Notes under the pieces: model-generated
Seen by the model: the letters and a program-made list of their open reading frames with translations, nothing else
The model's database searches: none
Told to the model about the DNA's origin: nothing
Source of the DNA: Heliomarina sp018223035
Lineage (GTDB): Bacteria; Pseudomonadota; Alphaproteobacteria; Rhodobacterales; Rhodobacteraceae
NCBI GenBank assembly: GCA_018223035.1
Contig: JAAEZD010000019.1
Coordinates: forward strand, 37,234-101,233
DNA length: 64,000 nt
Direction: 5' to 3'
Shown here: piece after piece, positions 24,880-34,104 of the stretch
Numbering within the stretch: the stretch's first letter is position 1
Layout: every line of letters begins with the position of its first letter
Translations under genes and position numbers: made by a program

Positions 24880-26189
24880 CAGCTCTTGGGGCGGTTATCG
24901 ATGATCCGCACCGCTTTGCCCTGGCTGCGCTCGACCCCGCCGGGATCGGCGATCAGCACTTTCACGCTGATCCCGACCGTCGCCTTGATCTTGTGAGCGA
25001 GATCCCCGGCCGCCGCCTTGCGCGCATCATCTCCGGCGCAGTCCTGCGCAGCTTCGCAGAGCACCGTCAGCTGGTCCATCCGGTCGGGCTTGCTCAGCTC
25101 GATCTGGAAATGCGGCGCCAGCCCTTTCACGGTCATCAGCTGTTCCTCGATCTGGGTCGGGAAGACGTTCACGCCGCGCAGGATGATCATGTCGTCGCTG
25201 CGACCGGTGATCTTTTCCATCCGCCGCATCGACCGCGCGGTGCCCGGCAGAAGTCGGGTCAAGTCACGGGTGCGATAGCGGATGATCGGAAAGGCTTCTT
25301 TCGTCAGCGAGGTAAAGACAAGCTCGCCCTGTTCGCCCTCGGCCACCACCTCGCCGGTCGTCGGGTCGATGATCTCGGGATAGAAATGATCCTCCCAGAT
25401 ATGCAGCCCGTCCTTGGTTTCCACGCATTCATTGGCCACGCCCGGCCCCATCACCTCGGAAAGTCCGTAGATATCGACCGCGTGCATGTCGAAGGCGGCT
25501 TCGATTTCCAGCCGCATCGCGTTAGTCCAGGGTTCGGCACCAAAGATACCGACCTCCAGCGAACTGTCGCGCGGGTCGAGCCCCTGCGCCGCGTATTCGT
25601 CAAGGATCGACAGCGCGTAGGACGGCGTCACGGTGATCCCCTTGGGTTTGAAATCCTCGATCAGCCGCACCTGTCGCTGGGTCATCCCGCCAGAGACCGG
25701 CACCGTGGTCAGCCCCAGCGAATCCGCGCCGAGGTGAATGCCGAGGCCGCCGGTAAAAAGCCCGTAGCCATAGGCATTATGCAGAATGTCACCGGGGCAG
25801 AGACCGGAGGCGCGCAAGGACCGGGCCACGACCTCGCCCCAGTTCTTCAGATCGTTTTCAGAGTAGCCCACAACCGTGGGCTGCCCTGTTGTTCCAGACG
25901 AGGCGTGGATACGTTTGACTTGTTCGCGAGGGATGGCGAACATGCCGAACGGGTAGTTGTCGCGCAGGTCCTGTTTGACCGTGAAAGGGAACTTCGCCAA
26001 GTCGGCGAGGCTCTTCAGGTCATCGGGATGCACGCCCGCCTTGTCGAATGACGCCTTGTAAAAGGGCACGTTTTCATAGGCATGTGCCAGCGACCATTTC
26101 ATCCGCTCAAGCTGCAGCGCGGCGATTTCGTCGCGGCTGGCAATCTCGATGGGGTTCAGGTCTTCTTTACGAGGCGTCAGGTCTTTCAT
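24879..26189 (-). CDS. paaK: Phenylacetate-CoA ligase
   Basis: 436 residues from the ATG at 26189, which overlaps the paaJ stop (ATGA). A longer in-frame start at 26237 lies inside paaJ and is rejected. It is an adenylate-forming enzyme that converts phenylacetate, ATP and CoA to phenylacetyl-CoA. The ATP-binding loop HASSGTTGQPTVVGYSEND, the block YGLSEVMGPGVANEC, and GRSDDMIILRGVNVFPTQIEE with the C-terminal catalytic Lys region are all typical of PaaK. It is the first step of aerobic phenylacetate degradation. The epoxidase subunits PaaABCDE are absent from the window. Confidence 0.95.
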   Translation of the reverse strand: MKDLTPRKEDLNPIEIASRDEIAALQLERMKWSLAHAYENVPFYKASFDKAGVHPDDLKSLADLAKFPFTVKQDLRDNYPFGMFAIPREQVKRIHASSGTTGQPTVVGYSENDLKNWGEVVARSLRASGLCPGDILHNAYGYGLFTGGLGIHLGADSLGLTTVPVSGGMTQRQVRLIEDFKPKGITVTPSYALSILDEYAAQGLDPRDSSLEVGIFGAEPWTNAMRLEIEAAFDMHAVDIYGLSEVMGPGVANECVETKDGLHIWEDHFYPEIIDPTTGEVVAEGEQGELVFTSLTKEAFPIIRYRTRDLTRLLPGTARSMRRMEKITGRSDDMIILRGVNVFPTQIEEQLMTVKGLAPHFQIELSKPDRMDQLTVLCEAAQDCAGDDARKAAAGDLAHKIKATVGISVKVLIADPGGVERSQGKAVRIIDNRPKS

Positions 26190-27382
26190 CACACTTTCTC
26201 CAGCATCACCGCGATACCCTGCCCCACGCCGATACACATGGTGCAGATCGCGCGGTTGAGCCCTTCGTTGATCATCTGCTGCGAGGCGGTCAGCGCCAGA
26301 CGGGTGCCGGACATGCCAAGCGGATGGCCCAGCGCGATGGCACCGCCATTGGGGTTCACGTGTTCGGCATCATCGGCCAGACCAAGCTGGCGCATCACCG
26401 CAAGCCCCTGTGCCGCAAAGGCTTCGTTCAGTTCGATCAGGTCGATATCGCCAATCGACAACCCGTGCATCGCCATCAGCTTTTCCGTCGCCGGGGCCGG
26501 GCCCATGCCCATGATCCGGGGCGGTACGCCTGCCGTTGCCATGCCCGCAACCTTGGCGCGTGGGGTCAGGCCGTATTTTTCGACCGCCGCTTCCGAGGCG
26601 ATGATCACCGCCGCCGCGCCGTCATTCACGCCCGAGGCATTGCCGGCCGTCACGGTGCCGTTCTCGCGGAAAGGGGTCGGCAGTTTGCCCAGCTTTTCCA
26701 GCGTCGTGGCGCGGGGGTGTTCATCGGTATCGACGATGATCGGATCGCCCTTGCGCTGGCGGATCGACACCGGGGTGATCTCTTGCGCCATCCGGCCCGA
26801 GGCAATCGCCTTGGCGGCGTTTTCCTGCGATCTAAGGGCGAACTTGTCCTGATCCTCGCGGCTGATCTGGAAGTCGGCCGCAACGTTTTCACCGGTTTCC
26901 GGCATGGAATCGGTGCCGAAATGCTTGTGCATTTCCTTGTTCACGAAACGCCAGCCGATGGTGGTATCATAGATCTCCGCCTTGCGCGAAAAGGCGCTGT
27001 CGGCCTTGGGCATAACCAGCGGCGCGCGGCTCATGCTTTCGACGCCACAGGCGATGACCACCTCGGCCTCACCGGTGCGCACGGCACGCGCGGCGGAACC
27101 GACAGCATCAAGGCCCGAACCGCAGAGACGGTTGATCGTCGCCCCCGGCACGGTGTCGGGCAGGCCCGCCAGCAGAACCGCCATACGCGCGACGTTACGG
27201 TTGTCTTCACCCGCCTGGTTGGCGCAGCCGGCGAGAACCTCATCGACTTCCAGCCCCGGGTTGCGCGCCATGACCTCCTTGATCACATGGGCCAGCATGT
27301 CATCGGGGCGAACCGACGAAAGCGCGCCGCCGTAACGCCCGATGGGGGTACGCAACCCGTCGCAAATATAAGCTACAGTCAT
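26189..27382 (-). CDS. paaJ: 3-oxoadipyl-CoA / 3-oxo-5,6-dehydrosuberyl-CoA thiolase
   Basis: 397 residues from the ATG at 27382 with GAGGAG upstream. It is a thiolase with the nucleophilic Cys in NRLCGSGLDAVGSAARA, the His in GGAIALGHPLGMSG and the second active-site Cys in CTMCIGVGQG. It releases acetyl-CoA and succinyl-CoA in the last part of phenylacetate (and beta-ketoadipate) degradation, so pcaF is an alternative name. Its placement between paaI and paaK with 4-nt overlaps on both sides supports the paaJ role. An in-frame extension upstream to 27769 runs through paaI and is not used. Confidence 0.9.
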   Translation of the reverse strand: MTVAYICDGLRTPIGRYGGALSSVRPDDMLAHVIKEVMARNPGLEVDEVLAGCANQAGEDNRNVARMAVLLAGLPDTVPGATINRLCGSGLDAVGSAARAVRTGEAEVVIACGVESMSRAPLVMPKADSAFSRKAEIYDTTIGWRFVNKEMHKHFGTDSMPETGENVAADFQISREDQDKFALRSQENAAKAIASGRMAQEITPVSIRQRKGDPIIVDTDEHPRATTLEKLGKLPTPFRENGTVTAGNASGVNDGAAAVIIASEAAVEKYGLTPRAKVAGMATAGVPPRIMGMGPAPATEKLMAMHGLSIGDIDLIELNEAFAAQGLAVMRQLGLADDAEHVNPNGGAIALGHPLGMSGTRLALTASQQMINEGLNRAICTMCIGVGQGIAVMLEKV

Positions 27383-27810
27383 GATGTCTCCTCGAAATTC
27401 TGACCTTTGATGGTACGTGAGAGGCCCCGGAACAGGGCCACCTTGCGCCCATCTTCGCCTGTCACGGTGATATCGTAAACGCCCGATCTGCCGGATTTCG
27501 CCGACTCGACAGCCGTGGCCGTCAATCGCTCTCCCGGCTGGCCGGGCGAGATGAAGGTGATCGAATTTTCCTGCGCCACCGTCACCTGATTGTAACTGTT
27601 GCAGGCAAAGGCGAATGTGCTGTCGGCAAGGGTAAAGATATAGCCGCCGTGGCAGATACGATGGCCGTTCAGGTGATGCTCCTGCACGGTAAGCGACATT
27701 GTCGCGGTGCCCGGCCCGATGGAATCCAGCGACAGGCCCAGCCATTTCGAGGCCGAATCCGTGGCCCACATCGCCTCGGCGCTGCGCTCTGCCCTCTCCT
27801 GCGGCGTCAT
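27379..27810 (-). CDS. paaI: Hydroxyphenylacetyl-CoA thioesterase
   Basis: 143 residues from the ATG at 27810 with a strong purine stretch (AAGGGGGGAAA) upstream. It is a hotdog-fold thioesterase with the PaaI signature HLNGHRICHGGYIFTLADSTF, including the catalytic Asp. It rescues CoA from dead-end ring-hydroxylated or epoxide intermediates during phenylacetate catabolism. First gene of paaI-paaJ-paaK-tetR, and divergent from paaZ. Confidence 0.9.
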   Translation of the reverse strand: MTPQERAERSAEAMWATDSASKWLGLSLDSIGPGTATMSLTVQEHHLNGHRICHGGYIFTLADSTFAFACNSYNQVTVAQENSITFISPGQPGERLTATAVESAKSGRSGVYDITVTGEDGRKVALFRGLSRTIKGQNFEETS

Positions 27811-27852
27811 CGCTGTTTCCCCCCTTGCTCCTCGGGCTGCACCCTGCACAAA

Positions 27853-27870
27853 ACCGACCATGCGGTCAAT
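27853..27870. promoter_or_regulatory. Candidate operator between paaI and paaZ
   Basis: ACCGACC-ATGC-GGTCAAT is an 18-bp imperfect inverted repeat (5 of 7 arm positions match) in the middle of the 120-bp divergent region. It is a plausible site for the TetR-type or PaaX regulator of the cluster. No other good palindrome was noticed in this gap. Confidence 0.4.
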
Positions 27871-27930
27871 AGTGTTGATTTCGCCCCGCGCCTCGGTCAT
27901 GGTGCCCCCAACCACAAGGGGAGAGAGACC

Positions 27931-29964
27931 ATGCTGAAACCCGAAAGTTTTGCGGCGGGCAAATGGATCGCGCCGGATGACAAGTCACGCGCCGTTCACG
28001 GTCCCGTCGATGGAAAGCTGATCGCGCAGGCGGGCGGCACGGGCCTCGACGTGCAGGGCATGCTCGACTGGGCGCGACTGACTGGCGGCCCTGCCCTGCG
28101 CGCGCTGACGTTCCATGAACGTGCCAAGATGATCAAGGCGGTCGGCCAGTATATCGCGGAGCGCAAGGAAGAGCTCTACGCGCTGAACCCGCTTACCGGA
28201 GCGACCCGCCGCGACGGCGGTGTCGATATCGAAGGCGGTATCGGCACGATGATGGTGATCGCAGGCAAAGGCCGCCGCGAAATGCCCGACGGCCACGTCT
28301 ATGTCGACGGCGCACCCGAAGTTCTGTCGCGCGACGGCTCTTTCCTTGGCCAGCATATCTGCGTGCCGATGCAAGGGGTTGCAGTACATATCAACGCCTT
28401 CAATTTCCCGGTCTGGGGGATGTTGGAAAAGCTCGCCCCGACCCTGCTGGCCGGGATGCCCGCCATCGTCAAACCCGCCACCCAGACCTGCTATCTGACC
28501 GAGGCCTGCTTTCGCATGATCATCGAGTCGGGCTTGCTCCCCGAAGGCGCGGTCCAGCTCGTGATCGGCGGCACCGGCGATATGCTCGACCGGCTGACCC
28601 CGCAGGATGTGGTCAGCTTTACCGGTTCCGCCGATACTGCCCTGCACCTGCGCGCCAACCCCGCGCTGATGCGCAATTCGGTGCGGTTCCATTCCGAACA
28701 GGACAGCCTGAACGCGACGATCCTTGGCCCCGACGCAACCGCCGGCACCCCGGAATTCGACGCCTTCATCAAGGAGGCCGCGAACGAGATCACCACCAAG
28801 GCGGGTCAGAAATGCACCGCCATCCGCCGCATCATCGTGCCTGAGTCCGCAATGAAGGATGTCAGCGAGGCGCTGATGGAACGGCTGTCGAAAACCACCA
28901 TCGGTGACCCGGCAGACGAGTCCGTCCGCATGGGCGCGCTGGCCTCTGCCGCTCAGAAAGACGATGTGCTCGGCAAGCTCCACGCCCTTTCCGGTGAAAC
29001 CATCCGTCTGACCGGCGACCCGGAAACGCTTGATCTGGTCGGCGCAGGCCCCGATGGCGCTTTTCTCGCGCCGACCTTGCTGCAATGCGATGACCCGGAC
29101 GCGGCCCAAGCGGTCCACGAACTCGAGGCCTTTGGCCCGGTTTCGACCCTGATGCCCTATCGCGATCTGGCCCACGCAGCGCAGCTTGCCAACCGGGGCG
29201 GCGGCTCGCTCGTGGCCTCGCTTGTTACCGGCGATCCAGAGGTCGCGCGGCAGGTCGTGCTCGACAGCGCCGCTTGGCACGGGCGTCTCTACATCACGGG
29301 CCGCAACAGCACCAAGGCCGCGACCGGCCATGGCTCCCCCATGCCGCACATGGTACATGGTGGCCCAGGCCGCGCGGGCGGGGGCGAAGAACTGGGCGGC
29401 ATTCGTGGCGTCATGCATTACATGCAGCGCACAGCGATTCAGGGTGGCCCCGATGTTATCTCGGCCATCACCGGCCAGTGGATTCCCGGCGCGCCAGAAA
29501 TCGAAGGGCCCGACCACCCCTTCCAGCGCACCTTCCGCGAAATCCGGATCGGCGAGACGCTGCACACCGAATCGCGCACCGTCACGCTTGACGATATTGA
29601 GCACTTTGCTCATTTCACCGGCGATACCTTCTACGCGCATATGGACGAGAAAGCCGCCAAGGCGAACCCCTTCTTCCCGGGCCGCGTCGCCCATGGCTAC
29701 CTGCTCTTGTCCTTTGCCGCCGGGCTTTTCGTGCAACCCGATCCCGGACCGGTTCTGGCCAATACCGGCCTCAACAGCCTGTCCTTCCAGAAACCGGTCA
29801 GCCCCGGCGACAGCATCAAGGTGCGCCTCACCTGCAAGCGCAAGACGCAACGCACCGACAGCTATGGCGAAGTCGCGTGGAATGCGACGCTGACCAATCA
29901 GGACGACGAACAGGTCGCGGAATACGAACTGCTGACGATGGTCAGCTATGAACGTCCCGAATAG
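27931..29964 (+). CDS. paaZ: PaaZ, oxepin-CoA hydrolase / semialdehyde dehydrogenase
   Basis: 677 residues from the ATG at 27931 with GGGGAGAGAG upstream. An open frame further left is spurious. The N-terminal aldehyde dehydrogenase domain has Glu256 (FHSEQDS) and Cys295 (AGQKCTAIRR), and the C-terminal MaoC-type hydratase domain has Asp565 and His570 (FTGDTFYAHMD). The bifunctional enzyme opens the oxepin-CoA ring and oxidises the resulting semialdehyde. Both active sites appear intact. It is divergent from paaI-J-K and followed by paaX. Confidence 0.95.
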   Translation: MLKPESFAAGKWIAPDDKSRAVHGPVDGKLIAQAGGTGLDVQGMLDWARLTGGPALRALTFHERAKMIKAVGQYIAERKEELYALNPLTGATRRDGGVDIEGGIGTMMVIAGKGRREMPDGHVYVDGAPEVLSRDGSFLGQHICVPMQGVAVHINAFNFPVWGMLEKLAPTLLAGMPAIVKPATQTCYLTEACFRMIIESGLLPEGAVQLVIGGTGDMLDRLTPQDVVSFTGSADTALHLRANPALMRNSVRFHSEQDSLNATILGPDATAGTPEFDAFIKEAANEITTKAGQKCTAIRRIIVPESAMKDVSEALMERLSKTTIGDPADESVRMGALASAAQKDDVLGKLHALSGETIRLTGDPETLDLVGAGPDGAFLAPTLLQCDDPDAAQAVHELEAFGPVSTLMPYRDLAHAAQLANRGGGSLVASLVTGDPEVARQVVLDSAAWHGRLYITGRNSTKAATGHGSPMPHMVHGGPGRAGGGEELGGIRGVMHYMQRTAIQGGPDVISAITGQWIPGAPEIEGPDHPFQRTFREIRIGETLHTESRTVTLDDIEHFAHFTGDTFYAHMDEKAAKANPFFPGRVAHGYLLLSFAAGLFVQPDPGPVLANTGLNSLSFQKPVSPGDSIKVRLTCKRKTQRTDSYGEVAWNATLTNQDDEQVAEYELLTMVSYERPE

Positions 29965-30048
29965 GCGATGTTCGGCGGGCAACGCTACACCCTTTGCCCG
30001 CCGCCTCACCCTTGTGCGAAACTTAGCCTAACCCTATGACAGTCGCCT

Positions 30049-30852
30049 ATGAGCGACCCTATTTCCCCTTTGATCAATGCCTTGCACAATCAGGGCCGCC
30101 TGCGGGTCTGGTCGCTCGTGATCACCGCTTTTGGGGATCTTGTGCAGGACCGGGGCGGCGAGATCTCGACCGCACGGCTTGGGGCATTGCTCAATCGGGT
30201 CGGGATCGAACAGGGCACCCTTCGCACCGCCCTGTCACGCCTGAACCGCGACGGCTGGGTGACCAGCACCCGTTCCGGACGGCTCAGCCTTTATCGCCTC
30301 AGCGAGCAGGGGCTTGATCGCTTCGCCCCCGCGACAACGCAGATCTATGCCGCGCCGCAGACCGTGCCCGTATCCCGATGGGCAATGACGCTGAACATCG
30401 CTGCGGATGGCGCCCAACAGATCGAACTTAGCCCGGCGGGCGCGGACATCCCTCCCGCAGACCTGCGCCTGATCGGGTCGATCGAAACGATCAGTGAAAG
30501 CTACTGCGCCACGCTCCTCGGTGAAGGGCATCGCCATGCGCTGGAGGGATTGCGCGATGACCTCGAAGCGCTGGAATCCGCACGGCTGGAAAGCGATCTC
30601 GACGCCGCCGCTTCACGTCTTTTGCTGATCCACCGCTGGCGACGGATCACCCTTCGCTATGGTGACATCGCCCCGGAACTGATGCCTGCAGACGCGCCGC
30701 TGAAGAACCCGCGCCTCGCCGTTGCGCAAGCCTATCGCAGGCTTGCCCCCGCCGCCGAAACCTGGCTCGACAGCACCGAGGGCGATCTCGCGCCGATGCC
30801 GCCCGCCGATGCAAGGCTGGCGCGACGATTTGGCGGGCTGCAAGAGGCTTGA
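30049..30852 (+). CDS. paaX: PaaX-like transcriptional regulator
   Basis: 267 residues. The N-terminal winged helix (ISPLINALHNQGRLRVWSLVITAFGD, then GTLRTALSRLNRDGWV) and the long C-terminal domain match PaaX, a GntR-related repressor that responds to phenylacetyl-CoA. It lies 84 bp after paaZ on the same strand. The ribosome site is weak. The same cluster also has a TetR-type regulator, so there may be two layers of control. Confidence 0.8.
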   Translation: MSDPISPLINALHNQGRLRVWSLVITAFGDLVQDRGGEISTARLGALLNRVGIEQGTLRTALSRLNRDGWVTSTRSGRLSLYRLSEQGLDRFAPATTQIYAAPQTVPVSRWAMTLNIAADGAQQIELSPAGADIPPADLRLIGSIETISESYCATLLGEGHRHALEGLRDDLEALESARLESDLDAAASRLLLIHRWRRITLRYGDIAPELMPADAPLKNPRLAVAQAYRRLAPAAETWLDSTEGDLAPMPPADARLARRFGGLQEA

Positions 30853-30883
30853 TTTGTCAGCCATTTGGGGCAAATCTCGATAC

Positions 30884-31222
30884 ATGACAATTCATCCTCC
30901 CAGCTCGTTCACCGGTATCCCTGGACAGGTGTCCTTTGACCGGCGCGAGTTGCAGACCATTCTTTCAGTTTACGGACGTATGGTGGCCGCGGGCGAATGG
31001 CGGGATTACGGTATTTCCTCGCTGCGCGACTCGGCAATTTTCTCGGTCTTCCGGCGTACGGCGGAAAATCCGCTCTACCGGATCGAAAAGCATCCCAAGC
31101 TGCGCAACCGACAGGGCATGTACGCGGTCGTGGGGATGGACGGCCAGATCCTCAAACGCGGGGCCGATCTGAAATCCGTGCTGCGCGTGCTGGAAAAGAA
31201 ACTGATCCGCGCCGTCAAATAG
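30884..31222 (+). CDS. DUF2794 family protein
   Basis: 112 residues. The block VSFDRRELQTILSVYGRMVAAGEWRDYGISSLRD and the C-terminal KRGADLKSVLRVLEKKL match DUF2794 proteins, which are restricted largely to alphaproteobacteria and have no known function. The ATG at 30884 is 31 bp after paaX, but its content is unrelated to phenylacetate. A hairpin terminator follows. Confidence 0.85.
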   Translation: MTIHPPSSFTGIPGQVSFDRRELQTILSVYGRMVAAGEWRDYGISSLRDSAIFSVFRRTAENPLYRIEKHPKLRNRQGMYAVVGMDGQILKRGADLKSVLRVLEKKLIRAVK

Positions 31223-31253
31223 TGTCAATCCGATGCACGGGGGGTGTACAGGG

Positions 31254-31281
31254 GGTGTACGGCTTGTGCACCGCGATTTTT
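31254..31281 (+). terminator. Intrinsic terminator after DUF2794
   Basis: GGTGTAC-GGCTT-GTGCACC (7-bp stem with one G-U pair), then GCGA and TTTTT. The sequence GGGGGTGTAC just before and within the stem occurs twice in tandem (31240-31260). Confidence 0.7.
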
Positions 31282-31284
31282 GCC

Positions 31285-32121
31285 CTATTCCAAAGCCCGG
31301 ATATGCCCGATCATGGGCCCGTCGCCCTGATCGATGATCCGGGTGATTGCCTCTTTCAGCGGTTCGTATGCCACCGCCATGTGATAGGCATTCGCATGCA
31401 GCAACATGTCTGGCCCCGCAACCCAGGCCACATGCCCTTTCCAGAAAATGAGATCACCTCGGCAAGCCTCCGTCCCTTCTGGCAATAACGGCCCAAGCTG
31501 CGCCAGCTGCTGGTCGCTGTCGCCGGGACAGGCATGGTCGCAAGCCTGCATCCCAACCTGCACGAGACCCGAGCAATCGAGCCCCAGATGGCTGTTTCCG
31601 CCCCATAGGTAGGGCGTCCCCACCAACCTTTCTGCCACGGCAACCGGATCGCTTTCGGGTGTTTCCAGCGGTGCGAGATGCACCCTTGGAATGAACATCC
31701 CGTCTGTGGTTTCCAGAAACCGGCCAGTCTCGCCGGTCACGCTCAAACGACTTCCGATGCTAAGGCCAACCGGCTGCGGGTCCTTGAAGTCGGGACGGGA
31801 AAAGCCCAGCGTTTGCCGCACCTTGACGCGGTGAGTGGGTGTGTCCGCTTCGCCAAGCGCCTGCTCAGCGAGATAGCCCACATGGCCGTTCGGTCCGCAG
31901 CGCCCAAAGGCCAGACCCTCGTGGATTTCCAGCACATGGAATGGCTCCCCCCAGATCACTTGCCGGTCTGGCCCAGCGCTGCCCGGCGCGGCGAGCAGAT
32001 CGGCAACCGGTTGGGTCACCCGCATCCAGGTGCCATCCGTAAATCGCTCAGCCTCGACATGCCCGCGCAGGCTGCTATGGGCGACGCGCGCGTTGGCAAA
32101 GTGACTGCGCCGGTCGCTCAC
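31285..32121 (-). CDS. NlpC/P60 family cysteine peptidase
   Basis: 278 residues. Two N-terminal SH3-like segments (about 30-150) precede an NlpC/P60 catalytic domain with Cys183 in LDCSGL, His230 in KGHVAWV and a third residue near His242. Such enzymes cleave peptide stems of peptidoglycan or recycled muropeptides. No signal peptide is visible, so a cytoplasmic recycling role (dipeptidyl endopeptidase) fits better. The ATG overlaps the stop of the leucyl aminopeptidase by 4 nt, and together they could break cell-wall peptides down to amino acids. Confidence 0.85.
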   Translation of the reverse strand: MSDRRSHFANARVAHSSLRGHVEAERFTDGTWMRVTQPVADLLAAPGSAGPDRQVIWGEPFHVLEIHEGLAFGRCGPNGHVGYLAEQALGEADTPTHRVKVRQTLGFSRPDFKDPQPVGLSIGSRLSVTGETGRFLETTDGMFIPRVHLAPLETPESDPVAVAERLVGTPYLWGGNSHLGLDCSGLVQVGMQACDHACPGDSDQQLAQLGPLLPEGTEACRGDLIFWKGHVAWVAGPDMLLHANAYHMAVAYEPLKEAITRIIDQGDGPMIGHIRALE

Positions 32122-33509
32122 AGCTTCAGCAGCTCTGGTATGGCTTCGAGAAGCGCGCGGATGCCCTGACCGGTGCCACCCTTGGAGCGACCGGGCCGAT
32201 CCGTCGGCGACCAGCCATAGATGTCGAAATGCATGTAACGGACCTCTCCCGCAAAGCGCCGCAGAAAGAGCGCGGCGGTCGTCGCTCCGGCAAAACCGCC
32301 CGACGGCGCGTTGTCGAGATCGGCATAGGCAGGTTCGATCATCTCCTCATAGGGTTCATGGAAGGGCAATTGCCAGACCGGGTCATCCACGCGGCTGGCA
32401 GCCCGCGACAGCGCCGTCGCTGCATCGCTGTCATCGGTGAAAAAAGGTGCAATATCAGGGCCCACGGCCACCCGCGCGGCACCGGTCAGCGTCGCCATCG
32501 AGATCACCAGATCCGGCCCGCCTTCTTCCGCGAGCGCCAGCGCATCGGCCAGAACAAGCCGGCCTTCGGCATCGGTATTGTTCACCTCTACCGTCAACCC
32601 CTTGCGCGACATCAGGATATCGCCAGGCCGGAAGGCATTGCCCGCAATCGAATTTTCCACGGCCGGGATCAACACCCGAAGCTGCACCGGCAGGTTCAGC
32701 GCCATGATCATATGTGCAAGGCCCAGCACGTTGGCCGCGCCGCCCATGTCCTTTTTCATCAACAGCATGTTCGACGGCGGCTTGATGTCCAGCCCGCCCG
32801 TGTCGAAACAGACGCCTTTGCCGACCAGCGTTAGTTTGGGCCCCGTGCTGCCCCAGTTGAATTCGACCAGCCGAGGCGGCGTTTCGGATGCGCGACCAAC
32901 GGCGTGAATCATCGGAAAATTATGATCGATCAAGTCGTCACCGACGATCGAGGAAAACTGTGCGCCGTGCATCGAAGCGAGCGCAGATGCCGACTCTTCA
33001 AGTTTGTCGGGACCCATGTCAGACGTTGGCGTATTGATCAGGTCACGCAGCAGAACTTCGCCTGCCGCGATAATTTCAACCCGCTTCGCGTCGATACCTT
33101 CAGGCGCGATCAGTCGGGCCGGTTTCGACGGTTTCTTGCGATAACGATCAAAACGATAGGCGCTGAGCAGCCAGCCAAGGCATTCGGTCTCAAGACCGGT
33201 TTCCGGGGCGCCGGATGCGATGCGATACACGCCCTCGGGCAATTTCGCGGCGGCGGATGCAAGCGCGTACCTGCCCCTTTTGCGTTTGGCGGCAGTACCA
33301 TAGCCGACGAGCGCGGAAACCGGACGATCTGGCCCCGATGGCACGACCAGTACCTGCCCGATACCACCTTCGAACCCGTTGAGACGCACCCATTCCGCAA
33401 CATCTGCCGGTTTGTCGGATAGCCATGCGTCAATGGTACTTCCTTCGACGATGTGAAGAGGGATAGCGGATTCTACCGGCTCGGCGAAACTCAGGGGCAT
33501 TCTAAACAT
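32118..33509 (-). CDS. Leucyl aminopeptidase (M17 family)
   Basis: 463 residues. The C-terminal catalytic domain has VGKGVCFDTGGLDIK (active-site Lys and metal Asp), MKKDMGGA and NNTDAEGRLVLADAL, the complete M17 two-metal site. The N-terminal domain is shorter and more divergent than in E. coli PepA. It removes N-terminal residues from peptides in the cytoplasm. A second ATG at 33500 has the same AAGGA ribosome site at better spacing, so the first three residues are uncertain. Operon with the NlpC/P60 gene. Confidence 0.9.
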   Translation of the reverse strand: MFRMPLSFAEPVESAIPLHIVEGSTIDAWLSDKPADVAEWVRLNGFEGGIGQVLVVPSGPDRPVSALVGYGTAAKRKRGRYALASAAAKLPEGVYRIASGAPETGLETECLGWLLSAYRFDRYRKKPSKPARLIAPEGIDAKRVEIIAAGEVLLRDLINTPTSDMGPDKLEESASALASMHGAQFSSIVGDDLIDHNFPMIHAVGRASETPPRLVEFNWGSTGPKLTLVGKGVCFDTGGLDIKPPSNMLLMKKDMGGAANVLGLAHMIMALNLPVQLRVLIPAVENSIAGNAFRPGDILMSRKGLTVEVNNTDAEGRLVLADALALAEEGGPDLVISMATLTGAARVAVGPDIAPFFTDDSDAATALSRAASRVDDPVWQLPFHEPYEEMIEPAYADLDNAPSGGFAGATTAALFLRRFAGEVRYMHFDIYGWSPTDRPGRSKGGTGQGIRALLEAIPELLKL

Positions 33510-33568
33510 TTTCCTTGAACAGTTCTTGCGCGCAGCCTAATCGCCCCAGCTCGCGCTGCAAGTCCTGT

Positions 33569-34015
33569 TCAGAGGGAAAGATCCTGAAGATCCCAGACTG
33601 CGACAAGCGACCGTTCGCCAATCCGGAGAAGCCGATATAGCGTCGCGCCGATTGCCGCGAGATCACATTGATCGATGGATTTGGTGACGTCGCCCGCCAC
33701 ACGTGCCAGCATTGTCATGCCGATCTGCTCTGAAATCGCGACAAGCGAACGGGCACTTTTGCGCAACCCTCCGATATCGCGCTTGTGCCATAACCTTTCG
33801 CAGTGGCTCAGCCGGACGGCCAGTTCCTCGATCGCGCGGCACACAACCTCTTCTGCGCCGGATTCACCCATCTGATGATAGAGAGTCTTTAATCGATCCG
33901 GATCCAGCCGCACTTTTTCAAATTGAATTAATTCACAAACATCACTCACCAATATCACCCCAGATATCTGTTTCTTCCCAACCGTCGGGCAGTCTTGGAC
34001 CATCGGAGTTTGCAT
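33569..34015 (-). CDS. HPt-like helical protein without the phospho-accepting His
   Basis: About 148 residues. A GTG at 33949 would give a shorter, 126-residue protein. The second half (LRKSARSLVAISEQIGMTMLARVAGDVTKSID) has the spacing and small/hydrophobic pattern of an HPt four-helix bundle, but an Arg or Ser stands where the His of AHSLKGSS would be. It could be a degenerate phosphotransfer domain that binds but does not carry phosphate. It is divergent from carbonic anhydrase and upstream of, but not overlapping, the aminopeptidase. Family assignment is weak. Confidence 0.5.
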   Translation of the reverse strand: MQTPMVQDCPTVGKKQISGVILVSDVCELIQFEKVRLDPDRLKTLYHQMGESGAEEVVCRAIEELAVRLSHCERLWHKRDIGGLRKSARSLVAISEQIGMTMLARVAGDVTKSIDQCDLAAIGATLYRLLRIGERSLVAVWDLQDLSL

Positions 34016-34104
34016 AAGGTTGAATATTCGCCACTTAGTCTCTTAAATTTTACGCCAATGCCCTGTATCTGGAGGGCAAACCTGTAGGAAAGTGGGATTC
34101 TTCC

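Noticed and set aside
27985..30009. 674-codon open frame antisense to paaZ
   Set aside because: Shadow; paaZ has both intact active sites.
31238..31262. Tandem GGGGGTGTAC as a possible repeat array
   Set aside because: Only two units, and the second forms part of a terminator stem; no spacer pattern of a CRISPR or similar array.
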